This document shows positions 1-8,703 of a DNA stretch of 64,000 nt, piece after piece (the first letter of the stretch is position 1; each line of letters begins with the position of its first letter). The stretch is from Lentimicrobiaceae bacterium (GTDB lineage Bacteria; Bacteroidota; Bacteroidia; Bacteroidales; Lentimicrobiaceae). Both the position numbers and the translations under genes were made by a program. The DNA is taken from assembly GCA_020636745.1 (NCBI GenBank), contig JACJXH010000006.1, positions 186,001 through 250,000 of the forward strand, read 5' to 3'. Under the pieces are notes generated by a model. That model was given only the letters and a program-made list of their open reading frames with translations, was not told the DNA's origin and made no database searches.

Positions 1-1045
1 ATTCTGGGTTGTTTTTTTTATTTTGATTACTCTGATGAGGCTCTTTTTGTACATTGATTTTACTATTTACCATGTCCAGCCTTTGTGAAAGAAATTTTTT
101 CTTTTCATTTGCTTCCGGCGTATTTCCCGTTTTTAATAGAGCTTTTTCTATTGCTTGTGATGATTGTTTTAGCATCCCTGCTTTTTCAAGGGCTATACTG
201 TAACCTAAGTATGGTAAATACTCTTCCGGAAAAAAACTGATAATTTCTTCAAACTGAAGCATTGATTGTAAGTTCATGTTTCTGGCAACCAGTTTGTTGG
301 CTGTCTTTAATTTGTTGATATAGTCGTTTTTTGTGAAGCTGGTGGTGGTATTTTTGGTTTTATAAGTTGAATTGAGTGAGGCTGCATTGGCAGATATCCA
401 TGCAGGGGCAAATGAATTATCCGTATTTCCACGGATTGCTTCTGAAAGTTGTTCGTGGCCAATTAAATTGAATAATTGAGCTGTAAAATACCGCACTTCC
501 TGATTTTGTGCATTGTTTTGCCATAATTTGTCCAATTTCATAAAGGCTGCATCAATAATTCCATTTATTCCAAGGGCATAGGCAAATTCCGAAGCGAGTG
601 TAATGTTATTTGAGTCAATGGCGGCCAACTGGGCGTATGTTGAAACAGCACCTCTTATATCGCCCGAAAGCAACATCATACGCGCTTTGTTTATACTCAT
701 GGGCTCACGTGTAATAACACTGTTAACTGACGCTGATGTGGCAACGGCCTGCGGCTTATTATCTTCATTAAATGTTTCTTTTTCACCATTTTGATAGATT
801 ATCATCCTGATGCTATTACGTGGAATTGTGTAAACAGGACCTTTGGGGTTGCTATATTTTCTGTATTCAATTTCCGATTCTGAAACTTTTGCTACGGTGG
901 CTTCTATTATGGTATGATCCGTTTTGTAAATGTAGTCCTGGCCCGATAACAGTAACGGCGAAATTATAAATGCAAATAGGCATAAAAGCGAAAGCCCGGT
1001 TTTCGGCACTATAAAGTTCGGAGGTGTAACTTGCCAGTCTTTCAT
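1..1045 (-). CDS. Secreted protein with TPR-like helical region (partial, 3' end outside window)
   Basis: Reading the minus strand from the ATG at 1045 gives an open frame of about 348 codons that runs off the left edge. A signal peptide follows a short polar start and probably ends near LLSGQD. Next comes a compact domain of about 60 residues (YIYKTDHTIIEATVAKV, then a Y/P-rich strand and RNSIRMIIYQNGE), a type often seen at the N-terminus of exported Bacteroidota proteins. The rest is helical with a TPR-like look (blocks such as INKARMMLLSGDIRGAVSTY). It starts 7 nt after the preceding gene and is the fourth gene of a minus-strand operon. Function unknown. The start is well supported by the signal peptide. 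Confidence 0.8.
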   Translation of the reverse strand, partial: MKDWQVTPPNFIVPKTGLSLLCLFAFIISPLLLSGQDYIYKTDHTIIEATVAKVSESEIEYRKYSNPKGPVYTIPRNSIRMIIYQNGEKETFNEDNKPQAVATSASVNSVITREPMSINKARMMLLSGDIRGAVSTYAQLAAIDSNNITLASEFAYALGINGIIDAAFMKLDKLWQNNAQNQEVRYFTAQLFNLIGHEQLSEAIRGNTDNSFAPAWISANAASLNSTYKTKNTTTSFTKNDYINKLKTANKLVARNMNLQSMLQFEEIISFFPEEYLPYLGYSIALEKAGMLKQSSQAIEKALLKTGNTPEANEKKKFLSQRLDMVNSKINVQKEPHQSNQNKKNNPE

Positions 1046-1052
1046 TGGTTAT

Positions 1053-2393
1053 TCAGAGTTTGAGTTTTTCCTGATAACTATAACTGATATTGTTAATTAC
1101 ATCTGTATATCGTTCTTCGATGATCAATTGAACTTCGTTTCGCGATTGCTTAAAAAAATCGGCCAGTTCTTTGGCATCGCTTTCCATTTGGTTTGCCAAT
1201 TGCTTTCTCTCTTTTTCTTTTGCCGATATTTGTTTTTTTAGAGAAGATATTTCGCTTTTGTAGAGTTTGCTGTCGCTTTTATAGGACTCAAGTTTCGCTT
1301 TTAAGGGCTCTGTCTGAAGGTTGATTTCTTTGTCCCGATTGCTTATGTATTCCACTTTTTTATTCCATGTCGGTATCATTGCATTGATCTCCGAAAGAAG
1401 GTTAAAGTGCCATATTTCCAGTTCTGTTAATGGCAAAATGTAATCAGCAATATTTTGACTAAATTTAATGCCACTGAGCTTGATTTGGGTTGGTTTTGTC
1501 CCCTGCGATGGGTCTGTTTCAAATGATTTTATTTGCTGAGAAGTTAAATTGTAGGTGTTTTTTACCGCCGAAATTTCATTTTCTCTGATTTCCTGTAGCT
1601 TTTTTGTAATTGCTAAACCATCTTCAATTACCTGGGTTTTCACTTGTTTGTACCTGATTCGCAATTCATTTAATTGAAGTTTTAATGCATTTACTTCTGC
1701 TGAATAGCGTTTTGAATCTATATTTTTCTTTTCCCGCAATTCTTTTTCTTTTAAATCGATTTGTTTCTCAATTTCATTGATTTTTGCAATGGAGAGTTTT
1801 ATCTGTGTATCCCAGTTTTCAATGTATTTTGTTAGATCGTTTGATTCTTTTTCAATAAAAGTTAGCAACTGCCCGATAGGCGCTACATAACTGAAAGCTG
1901 TAAAATCGAGGTTGTTCAAAGTTGAATTATGGTCAGTTATACTGGTGGGCGCAGCTTGAAATGATGGGTTTGGCTGAGGGGCAGTTTTTGCTGCAGAAGC
2001 GGTTTCTGTAACAGGTTGTATTGATACAGGTGGTGTTTCGGCAACGGGAGGAATCTGAGTGTAGTTCTTCTCAACAGCTATTTCAGGATTTGATTTATTC
2101 TCATCTTTATTTCGTTCATTTTCCATGGCAATCGGTAATGGCAATTGTTTGCTCTGGGCTTCTTTCATTGCTTCAATTACCGGATCTGATACATTTTCCC
2201 TTAAACTCTTTAATTGTTTTTCGCTCAAGTCGAATTGCACGATTGAACTCTGGATTACATCAATAATTAGTTCGTCGGCAAGCTGTGCTTTTGCCATGCG
2301 TAATATTGTACTATTAGTAAGAGTGTCGGAGCTTTGGGCATGCAGACTTAATGCAAAAAACAAACTGATAATCAACAATAGAGCTCTTCTCAT
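1053..2393 (-). CDS. Secreted coiled-coil protein with N-terminal short helical module
   Basis: 446 residues. A signal peptide (MRRALLLIISLFFALSLHAQ) is followed at residues 26-82 by a helical module: IIDVIQSS, then FDLS, then VSDPVIEAMKEA. A low-complexity Pro/Thr linker (about 95-150) leads to long heptad-rich coiled coils (about 175-260 and 350-440; EIEKQIDLKEKELREKK is typical). The same short module sits at the C-terminus of the gene immediately upstream. It is third in the four-gene secreted-protein operon, 22 nt from its upstream neighbour. It is probably periplasmic and may form an elongated oligomer; no enzymatic motif is visible. Function unknown. Confidence 0.8.
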   Translation of the reverse strand: MRRALLLIISLFFALSLHAQSSDTLTNSTILRMAKAQLADELIIDVIQSSIVQFDLSEKQLKSLRENVSDPVIEAMKEAQSKQLPLPIAMENERNKDENKSNPEIAVEKNYTQIPPVAETPPVSIQPVTETASAAKTAPQPNPSFQAAPTSITDHNSTLNNLDFTAFSYVAPIGQLLTFIEKESNDLTKYIENWDTQIKLSIAKINEIEKQIDLKEKELREKKNIDSKRYSAEVNALKLQLNELRIRYKQVKTQVIEDGLAITKKLQEIRENEISAVKNTYNLTSQQIKSFETDPSQGTKPTQIKLSGIKFSQNIADYILPLTELEIWHFNLLSEINAMIPTWNKKVEYISNRDKEINLQTEPLKAKLESYKSDSKLYKSEISSLKKQISAKEKERKQLANQMESDAKELADFFKQSRNEVQLIIEERYTDVINNISYSYQEKLKL

Positions 2394-2415
2394 AGTATTA
2401 TTGATTTTAAATGTA

Positions 2416-3492
2416 TTAAGGTGTGTCAGTTGAGCGGTTTTTCATTGCTTTCTTCATGGCCATTATGACTTCAGAGGAAACTTGTTGATTGGAAAGCTCA
2501 ATCATGGCATCTACACTCAGGTTGAAATTTGGTTTTGAACGGTTAATTCTTTCAATAATCTGATTGTCAGAAAGTCCGATGATTACTAATTCAATGATTG
2601 ATTTATTGGTAAGTGTTTCCTGAAAAGAGGTTACTTCGGGTTTTATCGATTTGTCATTTTCTTGCGGGATAGTGAAGTCTGAACCTGAGATACGGATCAT
2701 CTGTTTGGCTTCCGGATTATAAATGATCAATCCGTAAAAATAACTGAGAAAACCTCCTGTTTTATCAGTCAATACTGCCAGTTTGTTGTCTTTAATGGTA
2801 CAAACCATTTGTTCAGAAGAGAAAAATATCCTGTTTTCTGTTGTGTCAACGGCAATGGATTTAACATGAGTGCCTGATGGGAAAGAAGCTATTGCTGTTA
2901 GCTTTTTGTCCTTGGGATTGTACTGAAAAATGGCATTCTGATTGGAAAAAACAATAGAATTGTTGCATTCAGCTACGGATAAAATGGGGTATGGCATTTC
3001 AAGTAATTTGGCATACTTTCCTTTGCCACCCAGAGCATAAATCGAATATTTGTTTTTGACATTATTTTTATCATAAATGTACATCGCCTGTCGCCCGCGG
3101 CTGATTCCCATTCCTTTGTCAGGCAATTTATACAATTGTGCCAGGTTGCCCGATGCATCCATATAACACAGTTTGTCATCTGTGATAACCATTAATAGAC
3201 TGTCAGGTGTAAAAGCAAATGAATTGATGGTGGTCTGGCCTTTGTTTCCGTAAGGAGCAAGCCCGCCCCATCCTAACTGGTAGAAGCAGTTAGTGGAAGA
3301 GATGAGAATTAAGTTTCTGGAAGTGAAATCAATAGAGTGGGTTAAGCCCTGATTCAAATTGATGTCTTTGAATAGCTGGCTGTTTAACAAAATTTCATAG
3401 CGGGTAGAATCGCTGCCAGAGGCAAGGGCAAAAGCTAAAGAAATATAAATGTAAAAGCAGAGGCTCAAAAATATTTTTACAAGCTTACCCAT
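2416..3492 (-). CDS. Secreted beta-propeller-like protein with C-terminal helical module
   Basis: 358 residues. An N-terminal signal peptide is followed by about 260 residues of repeated beta-strand blocks (for example SFAFTPDSLLMVITDDKLCYM, SIAVDTTENRIFFSSEQM, YGLIIYNPEAKQMIRIS). These resemble NHL/WD-type propeller blades, although no canonical family motif is clear. Residues 298-353 carry a module (SIIELVIIGLSDNQIIERI, FNLS, VSSEVIMAMKKAM) that matches the N-terminal module of the next gene. It lies 12 nt after the first gene of the operon. The propeller probably binds a ligand or partner; exact function unknown. Confidence 0.75.
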   Translation of the reverse strand: MGKLVKIFLSLCFYIYISLAFALASGSDSTRYEILLNSQLFKDINLNQGLTHSIDFTSRNLILISSTNCFYQLGWGGLAPYGNKGQTTINSFAFTPDSLLMVITDDKLCYMDASGNLAQLYKLPDKGMGISRGRQAMYIYDKNNVKNKYSIYALGGKGKYAKLLEMPYPILSVAECNNSIVFSNQNAIFQYNPKDKKLTAIASFPSGTHVKSIAVDTTENRIFFSSEQMVCTIKDNKLAVLTDKTGGFLSYFYGLIIYNPEAKQMIRISGSDFTIPQENDKSIKPEVTSFQETLTNKSIIELVIIGLSDNQIIERINRSKPNFNLSVDAMIELSNQQVSSEVIMAMKKAMKNRSTDTP

Positions 3493-3504
3493 ATGACAGT
3501 TTGG

Positions 3505-4653
3505 TTATTTTTTACCGGTCAGGTTATTCCAGAAATCCAAAGCAGTTGAAGTGTATCCATAAACGGTTTCAGCTCCATGAACCAGGCCAAGAACAGGCTT
3601 GGTAATAAAGCCGGTAACCTGACCAGTGATAGCATTTACAGCCGTTGTACTTGTGGCGTTGATGACAACCTGCCCTGGCAGATTATTCGCACTCTCAAGA
3701 GCCTGATTGTCGTTTCCACTTGCGAGGTTATTTACAACGCCCTGAATGCCGGAGATGGTTTCATTGGTCGTGTTCAGCATAAAATCTCCGATTATGCCCG
3801 GTAAACCAGGGGCTTGCCCAAGGGCTGTCAGTAAAGCAGCTTCTCCAACAGAAGTGCCGGCGGGTATTGTGCCACTTTCATCTATGTATTGGTTAGTGCC
3901 AACCTGCTGTGTTTCATTAAAACCCATATTATTCCACCATTCATCGCGTTGGCTTATTTGTTCCGAAGTTGTAAGCAACTGAACTGTTGAGCCTGTAATA
4001 TCAGGCTCTGATGTGTTTACATTGGCAGCAGTATTGCTGTTATTGGGCTCATTTACCGGTAATGTTGTTTCAAGTTCGTTCAACTGGTTGAAATAAAACT
4101 GATCAAATTCATTATCTCCGGTAAGCGGAAAGTCCTGTATTGGAAGTAAATTCTCCATATTGACCGGATTGCCAAGTGATTGCATTCTTTGCAGATAATT
4201 GTTTATCCAGTTCTCAATCTCCTGGCTTTGGTGAGGGGAGAAAAAAGCATTTCCCTGCATTAGTCCATCAATGGATACATATCCGGGAGCGTTGTAGTCC
4301 AGTTCAAAATTTGCAACAATATCAGAACCTGAGCAAGGGGTACATGTATAAAATACTCTGCACATGCCTATATACTGATTGTCATCATTATATATTGGTG
4401 TACTTACTTCGTAACTCATAATAAGTTGCCTTAATGATTCACAATCGCTCTGAGTGGGTATTGAGGGGGGGAATGTGATGGGTTGTATATAAGGAGTATA
4501 TGATCCACACGGGCCGGCATATGTCAGGGTTGCTGTAAAATTCCAACCCTGAGCAGATAAAATTTTATCAAAACCAGAGAAAATAACAAGATTGAAAATG
4601 AGAAATGACGTAATTATAAAACGCTGTTTTTGCGTAAAGTAACGACCTTTCAT
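3505..4653 (-). CDS. Hypothetical secreted cysteine-containing protein
   Basis: 382 residues, first gene of the leftmost operon. The N-terminus has a basic start and a hydrophobic stretch (FIITSFLIFNLVIFSGF) consistent with a signal peptide ending near LSAQG. The mature N-terminal part (about 35-115) contains Cys in GPCG, SDCE, GMCR and CTPC, which suggests disulfides in the periplasm or outside the cell. The middle is Asn/Thr-rich and low in complexity. The C-terminal third is Gly/Ala/Val-rich, perhaps membrane-associated. No T9SS tail or lipobox is seen, and I do not recognise the family. The operon order implies a role shared with the three genes downstream. Confidence 0.7.
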   Translation of the reverse strand: MKGRYFTQKQRFIITSFLIFNLVIFSGFDKILSAQGWNFTATLTYAGPCGSYTPYIQPITFPPSIPTQSDCESLRQLIMSYEVSTPIYNDDNQYIGMCRVFYTCTPCSGSDIVANFELDYNAPGYVSIDGLMQGNAFFSPHQSQEIENWINNYLQRMQSLGNPVNMENLLPIQDFPLTGDNEFDQFYFNQLNELETTLPVNEPNNSNTAANVNTSEPDITGSTVQLLTTSEQISQRDEWWNNMGFNETQQVGTNQYIDESGTIPAGTSVGEAALLTALGQAPGLPGIIGDFMLNTTNETISGIQGVVNNLASGNDNQALESANNLPGQVVINATSTTAVNAITGQVTGFITKPVLGLVHGAETVYGYTSTALDFWNNLTGKK

Positions 4654-4773
4654 TGGCGCTGAATAAAGTGCTAATTTAATGTTTTTATAAGAAAAGTCAA
4701 GTGTTTTGTTGATTTATCATTTGATGGGAATGGAGCCGTTAACTTTAATAGTTTTTTACAATATTAAACACAT

Positions 4774-4817
4774 AAAAAGACCAGTCCGGGAAATTTGTAT
4801 TATTTCCTGAACTGGTC
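4774..4817 (-). terminator. Rho-independent terminator after the surface lipoprotein gene
   Basis: On the minus strand an inverted repeat of about 16 bp (arms GACCAGT and ACTGGTC extended inward, two G-U pairs) with a short AT loop is followed by five T. It lies 18 nt past the stop of the lipoprotein gene and separates it from the downstream secreted operon. Confidence 0.8.
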
Positions 4818-4834
4818 GTAAGATCATGACTAAA

Positions 4835-6340
4835 TTATGGGTCGATTCTTAAGAAAATACACTGTGTGGCAGGAACTCCTGAAGGAGATTCGAGTGCTAC
4901 TCCTGCCCAGCCTCCGGGCAGTGGAACATATCCTTCACCGTTGGCAGCAGCTGCTAAATACATTGCAGTAGCTATAGCTGTACCAGCCGGAACCTGACCA
5001 TGTTCAGCCATATTCCATGTTGGATCTTCAATTTTCCAGAAAGCCTGCTGGATGTCAGACCATGTATATCCCGGAAACATATTGAGATGGTTGATTAACC
5101 AATTAGCTTTATCCCAGCTTAAATCTTTGCATGGGCCAGTCATAAATTCTGGATACAGAGAACTGCGGACATCTAAGGTGTATGTTTCTGGTAAGGCGAT
5201 AGTTACCTGCCTGTTGAAACAGTTCACGCCATAGCTTATGTTGCTTATATCGTAACCATCACCTATGCCTGAAAGTGTTACATCGAAATATCCTACAACA
5301 TTATCCTGCAGAGGAATTATACCCGGGATATGGTTAATTGTTGTAACAGTGCAGGTCACTGGCAAATTCATATATGGAGGTAATTGCAGGTCGGTGTTAC
5401 TCAGATTGCAACTGCCTAATACAAAGTCAACCACACCATCTTCTCCTGCATCAATGGTTTGATCATCTTCAAATTCCCATTCATGGAATTTTAAATATTC
5501 AAATACATTGCCAACTTTTACCAGAACCCAAAGCTCAAATTTAAAGAGCTCTCTGTCAATTGATAAATTATCAGGATATCTTACGCATACCGGAGCTCCA
5601 ACTCCCCAATTGGCATCTTCATTGTCATTGGTGAAATCCTCATTGTTAGGAACTGGTGTCCACACCTGATTAACCATCTTTAACGCATTAATTTTAAAGA
5701 TGGCAGGCATATCGATTTGTAAGCCTGTACTTTGGTTTTCGTAATTTGAGCCTATATAATCTGCCGGATGTTTGAAGCAGATATCTCCGAAGAAACATTG
5801 TTCACGAATCACGATTTCATCAAATTGAGCCCAGTTAAAACCAAATTTATCGTAAGAGTCAGGCATATAGCACAATACTTCTACCGGAATTTCTGCTTTT
5901 GAAAATGCACTAACTGAAAAATCAAATGAAACATGGCTTGTTGTGTATTCAGCATACTCAGCTTGTTCGGTAGGCGTTGCCATTATTAATGTTCCATCAA
6001 CTTCTGTATACAATCCAAAGAACTCAACAGTATAATTGGTTGGTGAATCGTCTGGATTTACATCAAGTTTGATTGCCTGAGTGTACATATTTCCATCAAG
6101 CGTAAATACCTGAGGCCAAAAATCTCCTTTTCCTTCAATGGTTATTTTGGCTACTGTCGGAGTTAAAATATTTCCATTGTCATCTGTGGGGCAAAGCCAA
6201 TCGCTTTTTAGACCGGTACTCGGGTCTACTTTAATAGCTGAAAATGTTACTTCCTGTTGTCTTACAGTTGTGTCGGTTTCCTTTTTTTGGCAACTGAACA
6301 TGGCGCCTATTGCCAGAATAATAAATAAAATCTTTTTCAT
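4835..6340 (-). CDS. Surface lipoprotein, multi-domain, unknown ligand
   Basis: 501 residues. A lipoprotein signal (MKKILFIILAIGAMFSC) with the lipobox Cys at 17 and a charged KKETD stretch after it suggest outer-membrane anchoring. The first half is beta-rich (VTFSAIKVDPSTG; KITIEGKGDFWPQVF). Residues about 330-400 resemble a small beta-sandwich. The C-terminal 110 residues carry TWSDIQQAFWKIEDP and end in GGWAGVAL and FLRIDP, which recalls helix motifs around TQXA/thioester-type surface domains, but that link is only a resemblance. Flanked by a terminator downstream and a gene-poor gap upstream, so probably monocistronic. Function unknown. Confidence 0.75.
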   Translation of the reverse strand: MKKILFIILAIGAMFSCQKKETDTTVRQQEVTFSAIKVDPSTGLKSDWLCPTDDNGNILTPTVAKITIEGKGDFWPQVFTLDGNMYTQAIKLDVNPDDSPTNYTVEFFGLYTEVDGTLIMATPTEQAEYAEYTTSHVSFDFSVSAFSKAEIPVEVLCYMPDSYDKFGFNWAQFDEIVIREQCFFGDICFKHPADYIGSNYENQSTGLQIDMPAIFKINALKMVNQVWTPVPNNEDFTNDNEDANWGVGAPVCVRYPDNLSIDRELFKFELWVLVKVGNVFEYLKFHEWEFEDDQTIDAGEDGVVDFVLGSCNLSNTDLQLPPYMNLPVTCTVTTINHIPGIIPLQDNVVGYFDVTLSGIGDGYDISNISYGVNCFNRQVTIALPETYTLDVRSSLYPEFMTGPCKDLSWDKANWLINHLNMFPGYTWSDIQQAFWKIEDPTWNMAEHGQVPAGTAIATAMYLAAAANGEGYVPLPGGWAGVALESPSGVPATQCIFLRIDP

Positions 6341-7251
6341 TTTTTGATGATTTTAGGTTGGTACTGGTCCGGGATGAAAGTGAGAAATTCACTTTTAAGG
6401 ATGTGTTTTGTATGCCGGACATAAATCGTATTTCTTCGTCATTGATACTGACGATAAACCGGAGGTAAATCGGAAATTTTTTTGTTCCTGGTTTATGCAT
6501 AATGACTATAAAAGCCATTGGTGAAGTGATCTGCAATTTTTCATTTTGCTTTTTTTTCTCAGGCTGAAAAAGTAATTGGGTTATATGATGATAATTGACG
6601 TTTGGGCTTCATCTTTATTGGTAAGCAGTTCATATGATGGTGAATTCATCCGATGGTTTGTTTTGATAACTGGCGGTTATTAGTTAACTCATTTGGTTTA
6701 TTATCATCTGTGATAGCGTCTATTAACCAGGCCTGGTTTGAGCCCGATATGGAGTTAAGGGTATCAGAGAAAATAGAAAATGCAGACTTTCTCAGTTTGG
6801 TAGATGTTAGTGACGGGAGACAGGTTGAAAAGATGGCTAATTAGCCCGTGAAGCATTGAAGAGCAAATAGTAACCAGATTAGACTGTGCCGGAAATTAGA
6901 AAATACAATTAAGCTAAGTAACAGAAATGGTGAGTAAGCATTAATTAAGAAGCACTAATTATCTAAGGAGATGCCGTAATTTAGTTAAACGGGTAAGGAA
7001 AAGTATAAAAGTTATTGAATAAGGCGAAATTGTATAGTAAAGAGATTTATATAGTAGGTAATAGAATGAAATGGCATTACAAACGTATAATGTATTAATA
7101 TGAAAGTCAATACGTATAAATACTGATTAATAAAAGTAATTAGATATATATGAGCCTGATGCAATATAACACTGTTTAAAGGTATTGTATAGCTGTTAGT
7201 TAGCAGTTTGTTTAACTGAGGGGTCTTTTGAAGTAGATTACGATAATGCAC
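6341..7251. other. Gene-poor AT-rich intergenic region
   Basis: About 0.9 kb without a convincing gene. Short open frames exist on both strands, but their translations are low-complexity or lack a plausible start, signal or family. The part next to the lipoprotein gene has a 7-bp hairpin (AAAGTGA/TCACTTT, 6377-6395) that would lie in its 5' leader. The 6850-7200 part is purine-rich on the plus strand with many stop codons in all plus frames. No promoter could be assigned. Confidence 0.5.
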
Positions 7252-7282
7252 AAAAAAGCCTGTATGGTTAATACAGGCTTTT
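7252..7282 (-). terminator. Rho-independent terminator after mscL
   Basis: Perfect 11-bp stem (AAAAGCCTGTA with TACAGGCTTTT, 7-nt loop) followed on the minus strand by a T run. It lies about 25 nt beyond the mscL stop. Confidence 0.85.
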
Positions 7283-7305
7283 GAAAAAGTTTAAATAAAA
7301 ACTGA

Positions 7306-7710
7306 TTATTTATTATTTTTTAGCAGGTCGCGAATCTCTGTGAGTAATTCCTGATCTTTGGTTGGAGCAGGAGGTGGGGCAGGAATGGCTTCTTCTTTCT
7401 TCTTGAAACTGCTCATAGCTTTAATGGCCATGAAAATAGCAAATGCAATGATGAGGAAATCAATTACATTCTGTATGAACATGCCGTAATTCAATGTAAC
7501 AGCTGCTGTTTCGCCAACGGCTTCCTTAAGGGTATACGCTAAATCTTTAAAATCCAGGCCTCCCAGTAAAACTCCAAGAGGTGGCATCAGAATATCATTT
7601 ACAAAGGAGGATACTATTTTTCCAAAGGCGCCTCCGATAATCACAGCGACAGCAAGGTCAATTACATTGCCTTTCATCGCAAATGCTTTAAACTCATTTA
7701 ATAGCTTCAT
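7306..7710 (-). CDS. mscL: Large-conductance mechanosensitive channel MscL
   Basis: 134 residues, normal for MscL. The N-terminal amphipathic helix (LLNEFKAFAMKGNVIDLAVAV) leads into TM1 with the Gly/Ala packing face (VIIGGAFGKIVSSFVNDILMPP). A short periplasmic loop, TM2 (YGMFIQNVIDFLIIAFAIFM) and a charged cytoplasmic helix ending in EIRDLLKNNK follow. The homopentamer opens under membrane tension to release solutes during hypo-osmotic shock. It starts 18 nt after a DUF3078 gene, so the two are probably co-transcribed, and a strong terminator follows. Confidence 0.97.
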   Translation of the reverse strand: MKLLNEFKAFAMKGNVIDLAVAVIIGGAFGKIVSSFVNDILMPPLGVLLGGLDFKDLAYTLKEAVGETAAVTLNYGMFIQNVIDFLIIAFAIFMAIKAMSSFKKKEEAIPAPPPAPTKDQELLTEIRDLLKNNK

Positions 7711-7728
7711 GTTGTTTGTTTTAAGGGG

Positions 7729-8631
7729 TTATTGTTTGATTGTTGCCTGATAATGTTTCACAGCATAGGTTAATCCAATTCCAAAAGTTTGTTTAAACTG
7801 TGTCCGGGGTCCGGTTTTGCCGTCTTTGTCCATAATCTGTATGTCGTGGTCATAAACTGTTTGTAATCCAATGTAGGTGGAAATTAGTTTATTAACTTTG
7901 AGGATGAGCAATGCTTCCCAGTTAATGTCAATATTCTGAGGGCGGTCTACATAATTTGAGAAGAGTTCAAGTTTGCTCTTCAGATTTACGTTGGTGATAA
8001 TGTCTTTTTCAAAAGTTGCTTTAAGTGAAGCGCCAAATTCTGGTCTGATGGTTTTTCCCGGATCAACGCCATAGGCTCCTGCGTCTGATAATCCTTTATC
8101 GCCAACAATGGTTAACCTGCCTGTAACAGGCAGCAACGAAACAGACAAATACGGATAGGGTTTATAATCCATACCAAGTCCGAGCATCAGATAACCGGGA
8201 GCCATAAAGGTTGAAATCAGCACTGAGTCATTGGGGTAGTTGAACCCATCGGTAAATTGTGTTCTGAAACTAAGGTTGGCGCTTAGGAATAAATGCTTGT
8301 TAATGACATTATGCCCTACTTTGGATACAAAATCAATTTTATCATCACTTTTTCTCACCTTGGCATCGCCTTGTTTGATTAAGCCATAAGCCAAATCAAG
8401 TGAATTGTCCCAGGTTGTCCTGGCTTTTTTCATATTGGCAATTAAATTAATAAATGAATTGCCTCCCAAACTGTTTTCACCTCCGGCAGCCCAGTTGGTT
8501 AGTGAAACCTGCGAAAAAGAAAGGGATGTTTTGATGCCTGTTGTCCAGAGTTTGGTGGTGTCGGCTGTTTGAGATAAACCAGTTAGCGATGCAGCCATTA
8601 CAATAACGAAAGAGAGTAGTGCTTTTTTCAT
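7729..8631 (-). CDS. DUF3078 family outer-membrane protein
   Basis: 300 residues with a signal peptide (MKKALLSFVIVMAASLTGLSQ). The mature start (TTKLWTTGIKTSLSFSQVSL, then NWAAGGENSLGG) is the hallmark of the Bacteroidota DUF3078 family. Alternating amphipathic strands through the protein and a C-terminal aromatic-rich strand (FKQTFGIGLTYAVKHY) suggest an outer-membrane beta-barrel. Biochemical function is not established for the family. It lies just upstream of mscL on the same strand. Confidence 0.88.
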   Translation of the reverse strand: MKKALLSFVIVMAASLTGLSQTADTTKLWTTGIKTSLSFSQVSLTNWAAGGENSLGGNSFINLIANMKKARTTWDNSLDLAYGLIKQGDAKVRKSDDKIDFVSKVGHNVINKHLFLSANLSFRTQFTDGFNYPNDSVLISTFMAPGYLMLGLGMDYKPYPYLSVSLLPVTGRLTIVGDKGLSDAGAYGVDPGKTIRPEFGASLKATFEKDIITNVNLKSKLELFSNYVDRPQNIDINWEALLILKVNKLISTYIGLQTVYDHDIQIMDKDGKTGPRTQFKQTFGIGLTYAVKHYQATIKQ

Positions 8632-8703
8632 ATATTTAATTTAAAGATAAACTTGCAATAATAATCATTTGTTGTTCTGTTATTTCTTCAGCATTTCATG
8701 GCA

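Noticed and set aside
603..794. Plus-strand 63-codon frame
   Set aside because: It is the shadow of the partial minus-strand gene, whose signal peptide and domain reading are much more convincing.
6653..6844. Plus-strand 63-codon frame in the gene-poor gap
   Set aside because: No signal, no family, no ribosome-binding site and low plausibility of composition.
7012..7251. Minus-strand 79-codon frame
   Set aside because: Hydrophobic, AT-driven composition (Ile/Leu/Tyr/Thr) with no credible start; it lies next to the mscL terminator.
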